Position numbers and translations under genes: made by a program. From Advenella sp048381675 (GTDB taxonomy: Bacteria > Pseudomonadota > Gammaproteobacteria > Burkholderiales > Burkholderiaceae_B): a stretch of 64,000 nucleotides of DNA. Location of the stretch: positions 1-64,000 of the forward strand of contig NZ_JBLWIS010000010.1 in assembly GCF_048381675.1 (NCBI RefSeq), given 5' to 3'. A model generated the notes under the pieces. The model saw nothing but the letters and a program-made list of their open reading frames with translations. It had not been told where the DNA came from and made no database searches. Below, piece by piece: positions 61,158-64,000 of the stretch (positions within the stretch are counted from its first letter, which is position 1; every line of letters starts with the position of its first letter).

Positions 61158-61586
61158 TTAGAAATCCAGCTGTTTAGGCTGCTGGGCAGTATGAGGATGT
61201 TCGGCACCAGCATACACCTTGAGTTTTTTGATCATGGCGTAGCCCAGTGGACCTTTGGGCAGCATACCTTTAACGGCTTTTTCAAGTGCACGGCCTGGAA
61301 AGCGCTCTTGCATCTTTTTAAAGTTCGTTTCGTAAATACCGCCTGGGTAACCAGAGTGACGGAAGTATTTTTTGTCTTCTGTCTTTTTACCGGTAACAAC
61401 GATATCGGCAGCATTGATAATTACAATATAATCGCCGGTGTCAACGTGAGGGGTGAACTCGGGTTTATGTTTACCGCGCAAACGGCGTGCAACTTCGCTG
61501 GCTACACGACCAAGGACTTTACCTTTTGCATCGATAACAAACCAGTCACGTTTGACTTCATGCGGCTTTGCCACAAAGGTCTTCAT
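61158..61586 (-). CDS. rplM: 50S ribosomal protein L13
   Basis: A 142-residue protein from ATG 61586 (MKTFVAKPHEVKRDWFVID), the universal start; the frame runs on 20 codons upstream into the leader. GRVASEVARRLRGKHKPEFT and DYIVIINAADIVVTGKKTED are conserved blocks, and AVKGMLPKGPLGYAMIKKLK the C-terminal signature. L13 assembles early into the large subunit. It heads the rplM-rpsI operon. The 302-base region upstream (61587-61888) holds its promoter and leader and no other gene. Confidence 0.98.
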   Translation of the reverse strand: MKTFVAKPHEVKRDWFVIDAKGKVLGRVASEVARRLRGKHKPEFTPHVDTGDYIVIINAADIVVTGKKTEDKKYFRHSGYPGGIYETNFKKMQERFPGRALEKAVKGMLPKGPLGYAMIKKLKVYAGAEHPHTAQQPKQLDF

Positions 61587-61737
61587 GATAGTTATTCCTA
61601 AATAAAAAATTGAAGGGCAGGCTTGTGCCGTGCCCGGTACGCCCAATTTCCGGTTGTATTCACCGGATGCTGCCAGGCCGTTATTGTAAACAAGTAAAAC
61701 CTTACTTTTCAGCCGTACAGTTCTGGGTTAGCCGATA

Positions 61738-61766
61738 ATGTTAACACTATGTTTTTATTTTTTCAA
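61738..61766 (-). promoter_or_regulatory. predicted sigma-70 promoter of rplM-rpsI
   Basis: On the minus strand TTGAAA (-35), 17 bases, then TAACAT (-10). The start point would fall near 61730, giving a leader of about 145 bases. In the leader AAGTAA and TTACTT can pair (61692-61707), a possible site for L13 feedback, which is speculative. Confidence 0.45.
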
Positions 61767-61888
61767 TAAAAACAATGAAATAGAATTGAATTTTATGAAA
61801 AACCGCCCATACAAGCCTTGCTTATTGTTGTATTTTGTATGGGCAGCTTCTTTTCTTAAGCTACAGCGGCATTTTGCCTTTAGCCAGA

Positions 61889-62992
61889 TTAAGCTTTACG
61901 GCTTTGTGCAATCGCATAAGCCAGGTAACGGGTATAAGAGCCTTCTACCAGGTTAAACCAGGGGGCCAGGTCATCACGGAAAGCCATATAGTCATCATGG
62001 ATTTTCTTGAACATTGGGTCTTTGTCAGAAAACTCTTTGTACAACTGGACCGATGCCTTGAAGCCAGCGTCAAGCACGTCTTTGGGGAACTCTTTAAGAA
62101 CGGCACCACCGGCAATCAGGCGACGCAGCGCACCAGCGTTATGGGCATCATAAACCGCTGTCATGTTGGCCGTCGCGTACATGCATGCCGCTTCAACAAT
62201 TGCTTGGTAATTCTTGGGCAGTTTTTCAAACTCGCCTTTGTTCATATAAGCGGACACTTGCGGGCCACCTTCCCAGAAACCTGGGTAATAGTAGTATTTA
62301 GCCACTTTATTGAAGCCAAGTTTCTCGTCATCATAAGGACCCACGAACTCAACTGCGTCAAGCGTACCCTTTTCCAGAGAAGGATAAATATCACCGCCGG
62401 CAATTTGCTGGGGAATCACACCCAGGCGTGCCAACACTTCTCCGGCAAAACCGGACGTACGCATTTTCAGGCCTTTCAGGTCTTCAAGGGAGTTGATTTC
62501 CTTGCGATACCAGCCACCCATTTGTACGCCTGTGTTGCCAAGCGGGAAGTTGACGATATTGACGGGCGCGAACAATTCACGCAGCAAAGTCTTGCCGTTG
62601 CCTTCAAGAATCCAGGCCATCATCTGGCGGGCGGTCAAGCCAAAAGGCACGGCGGTATCAAAGCAGTAAGCAGGGCTCTTGCCAAAATAGTAGTAGCCGC
62701 AAGTATGACCCGCCTGAACGGTACCGTTGGACACGGCATCCATGACTTGCAGGGCAGGCACAATTTCACCGGCCGGGAAAACATCAATTACAAATTGGCC
62801 ATTGGTGGCTTCATTGACATATTTGACGAATTTTTCAGAGGTACCAAACAGTGCAGGCAAGCTACGTGGAAAACTGGAAGCCATACGCCATTTAATGCTG
62901 GGATTTTCCTGGGCCAGTGCCGGTGCACCAACTGCAGCGGTACCCGCCACCATGCCCATACCGGCTTTTTTAAGAAACGAACGACGTTGCAT
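61889..62992 (-). CDS. TRAP receptor with Tat signal (TakP-like, orphan)
   Basis: A 367-residue periplasmic binding protein with the twin-arginine motif RRSFLKK (3-9) and signal cleavage after ALA (about 27). IKWRMASSFPRSLPALFGTS opens the mature part. FPLGNTGVQMGGWYRKEINS, LKMRTSGFAGEVLARLGVIP and LDAVEFVGPYDDEKLGFNKV are the ligand loops of the TakP/monocarboxylate TRAP group. It likely binds a 2-oxo acid or lactate-like ligand. No DctQ/DctM genes follow or precede in the window, so it either has distant partners or acts as a spare receptor. Confidence 0.88.
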   Translation of the reverse strand: MQRRSFLKKAGMGMVAGTAAVGAPALAQENPSIKWRMASSFPRSLPALFGTSEKFVKYVNEATNGQFVIDVFPAGEIVPALQVMDAVSNGTVQAGHTCGYYYFGKSPAYCFDTAVPFGLTARQMMAWILEGNGKTLLRELFAPVNIVNFPLGNTGVQMGGWYRKEINSLEDLKGLKMRTSGFAGEVLARLGVIPQQIAGGDIYPSLEKGTLDAVEFVGPYDDEKLGFNKVAKYYYYPGFWEGGPQVSAYMNKGEFEKLPKNYQAIVEAACMYATANMTAVYDAHNAGALRRLIAGGAVLKEFPKDVLDAGFKASVQLYKEFSDKDPMFKKIHDDYMAFRDDLAPWFNLVEGSYTRYLAYAIAQSRKA

Positions 62993-63121
62993 ATTTTATT
63001 TCTCCAAACGTTTTAAACGTTAAAAATTTTATACGATAAATAGTAACCTGCCGCCCTGGCTTGGGACGGCAAGCAGAATTAGTGGTTTTCCCTAAAACCG
63101 GGCATAACCGCTGCCTACCGC

Positions 63122-64000
63122 TTAACTACCCGCAACCGCCATGCTTTCAATCAGGATAGAACCTGATGTTTTGGCGCCTCGCGTAATCACATCGTTACCA
63201 ACAGCCACCATTTGCATGAACATGTCTTTCAGATTTCCGGCAATCGTAATTTCCTGCACGGCATGCTGGATTTGCCCGTTTTCCACCCAATAGCCAAACG
63301 CACCACGGGAATAGTCTCCGGTTACATAATTGACACCCTGGCCAATCAACTCGGTAACCAACAGGCCGGTACCCATTTTCTTCAGCATGGCCTCAAAATT
63401 ATCACCGGATTCGGTAAGCGTGGACGTTAGCAGCAAGTTATGCGAGCCACCTGCATTGCCCGTACTTTGCATGTCCAGTTTGCGAGCGGTATAGCTTGAC
63501 AACAAATAACCCTGCAAAATCCCGTCTTGCACCAGATCGCGGGCATGGGTTTGGACGCCTTCATCGTCGAAGGCGGAACTGCCCATGGCGCCCGGAATGT
63601 AGGGATCTTCGTGAATCTGAACATGACCCGCCATGACCTGCTGGCCCAGGGAGTCCAGCAGGAAGCTTGATTTACGGTACAGCGCGCCACCACTAATGGC
63701 CTGGGTTAACGCCCCAATCAAGCCCAGGGCCAGTGGCGCCTCGAACAGAACGGGATATTTTCCAGTTGGAATTTTACGGGCGGATAAACGGGACAAGGCA
63801 CGCTGGGCCGCATACACACCCACATCATGCCCCTTGGCAAGCCTTTCTGGATAGCGATCTGAGGTATACCAGTAATCCCTTTGCATGCGATCACCCTTGC
63901 CAGCAATGGCTGCCACAGAAAGGCCATGGCGCGAATAAGGGTAGCCCCCCATGAATCCCAGCGAATTGGCAAACACGAAACGCCCTTCACTGATATCAAT
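63122..64000 (-). CDS. pmbA: metalloprotease PmbA/TldE, C-terminal part (cut by right edge)
   Basis: The frame is open to base 64000 (ISEGRFVFANSLGFMGGYPY at the edge), so the 293 codons here are the C-terminal two-thirds. ALGLIGALTQAISGGALYRK, SSAFDDEGVQTHARDLVQDG and TELIGQGVNYVTGDYSRGAF are typical PmbA/TldE motifs; GxNxxTGDYSRGAxG is diagnostic. With TldD it forms a protease that matures microcins and degrades CcdA-like antitoxins. It ends 130 bases before the orphan TRAP receptor. The start lies outside the window. Confidence 0.93.
   Translation of the reverse strand: MDISEGRFVFANSLGFMGGYPYSRHGLSVAAIAGKGDRMQRDYWYTSDRYPERLAKGHDVGVYAAQRALSRLSARKIPTGKYPVLFEAPLALGLIGALTQAISGGALYRKSSFLLDSLGQQVMAGHVQIHEDPYIPGAMGSSAFDDEGVQTHARDLVQDGILQGYLLSSYTARKLDMQSTGNAGGSHNLLLTSTLTESGDNFEAMLKKMGTGLLVTELIGQGVNYVTGDYSRGAFGYWVENGQIQHAVQEITIAGNLKDMFMQMVAVGNDVITRGAKTSGSILIESMAVAGS

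Noticed and set aside
61587..61888. Small plus-strand ORFs opposite the rplM leader
   Set aside because: No ribosome binding site or recognisable product; the minus-strand promoter and leader explain the region.
61835..63016. 393-codon plus-strand ORF over the orphan TRAP receptor
   Set aside because: It is the antisense of a clear DctP-type gene with a Tat signal; its translation shows no domain.
1..64000. CRISPR array, prophage or integrative element
   Set aside because: No regular spacer-repeat series, integrase, or phage structural gene is visible. The only mobile DNA I can support is the IS66 end and the duplicated HNH/LysR pieces.

Overview
The window comes from a chromosome of a betaproteobacterium of order Burkholderiales, most likely family Alcaligenaceae (Advenella/Pusillimonas-like). 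This rests on the two Bug-type tricarboxylate-transporter receptors, the gene order glyA-nrdR-ribD-ribE, the rplM-rpsI-argC-DUF6776-erpA block, NadQ/NrtR beside nadA-nadB, and several TRAP transporters. Genus and species cannot be fixed by eye.

Left edge (1-1260): the N-terminus of an ABC permease leaves the window. It is followed by debris: the end of an IS66-type element with the last codons of its TnpC, a small ORF with a strong ribosome binding site, and a chimeric fragment that joins pieces of two unrelated proteins in frame. Then comes a leftward catabolic operon (1262-10200): two Bug receptors, a NIPSNAP protein, an Old Yellow Enzyme-type reductase, a thiolase/aldolase with its DUF35 partner, an acyl-CoA ligase, a DUF2783 protein and a flavin aromatic monooxygenase. 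A divergent IclR regulator (10368-11132) probably controls it.

Middle-left (11150-24245) is a patchwork: an HNH endonuclease-like gene, a cold-shock protein, a GNAT, a tyrosine phosphatase, an alcohol dehydrogenase and an unknown gene. It also holds an internally deleted second copy of the HNH gene, a decayed copy of a LysR gene start with its promoter, a thiol dioxygenase-like cupin, a four-domain rhodanese protein, the intact LysR gene, a lipocalin, a membrane protein and a P-type ATPase. The segment shows clear signs of duplication and deletion.

Second catabolic cluster (24316-34666, leftward): two amidohydrolase-superfamily enzymes, a complete TRAP transporter, an NTF2/SnoaL-like protein, a Rieske oxygenase, a NIPSNAP protein, an SDR without the usual Tyr/Lys pair, a MarR regulator and an SSADH-type aldehyde dehydrogenase. 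Its upstream region, shared with a divergent cytochrome b561, carries two tandem TATCG-N4-CGATA palindromes. The substrate is unknown. This operon with its operators is the best candidate here for an undescribed system. A second complete TRAP transporter of DctP type follows (35590-38549).

Right half (38805-64000) is mostly core genome: an EamA transporter, a thioesterase-like protein, NhaA, a beta-carbonic anhydrase, three exported proteins (one lipoprotein and two unrecognised), tRNA-Ser(GGA), riboflavin genes, nrdR, glyA, tyrS, anmK, NAD synthesis genes with a palindromic candidate NadQ operator, erpA, argC, ribosomal proteins L13/S9, a Tat-exported orphan TRAP receptor and the C-terminal part of pmbA, cut by the right edge.
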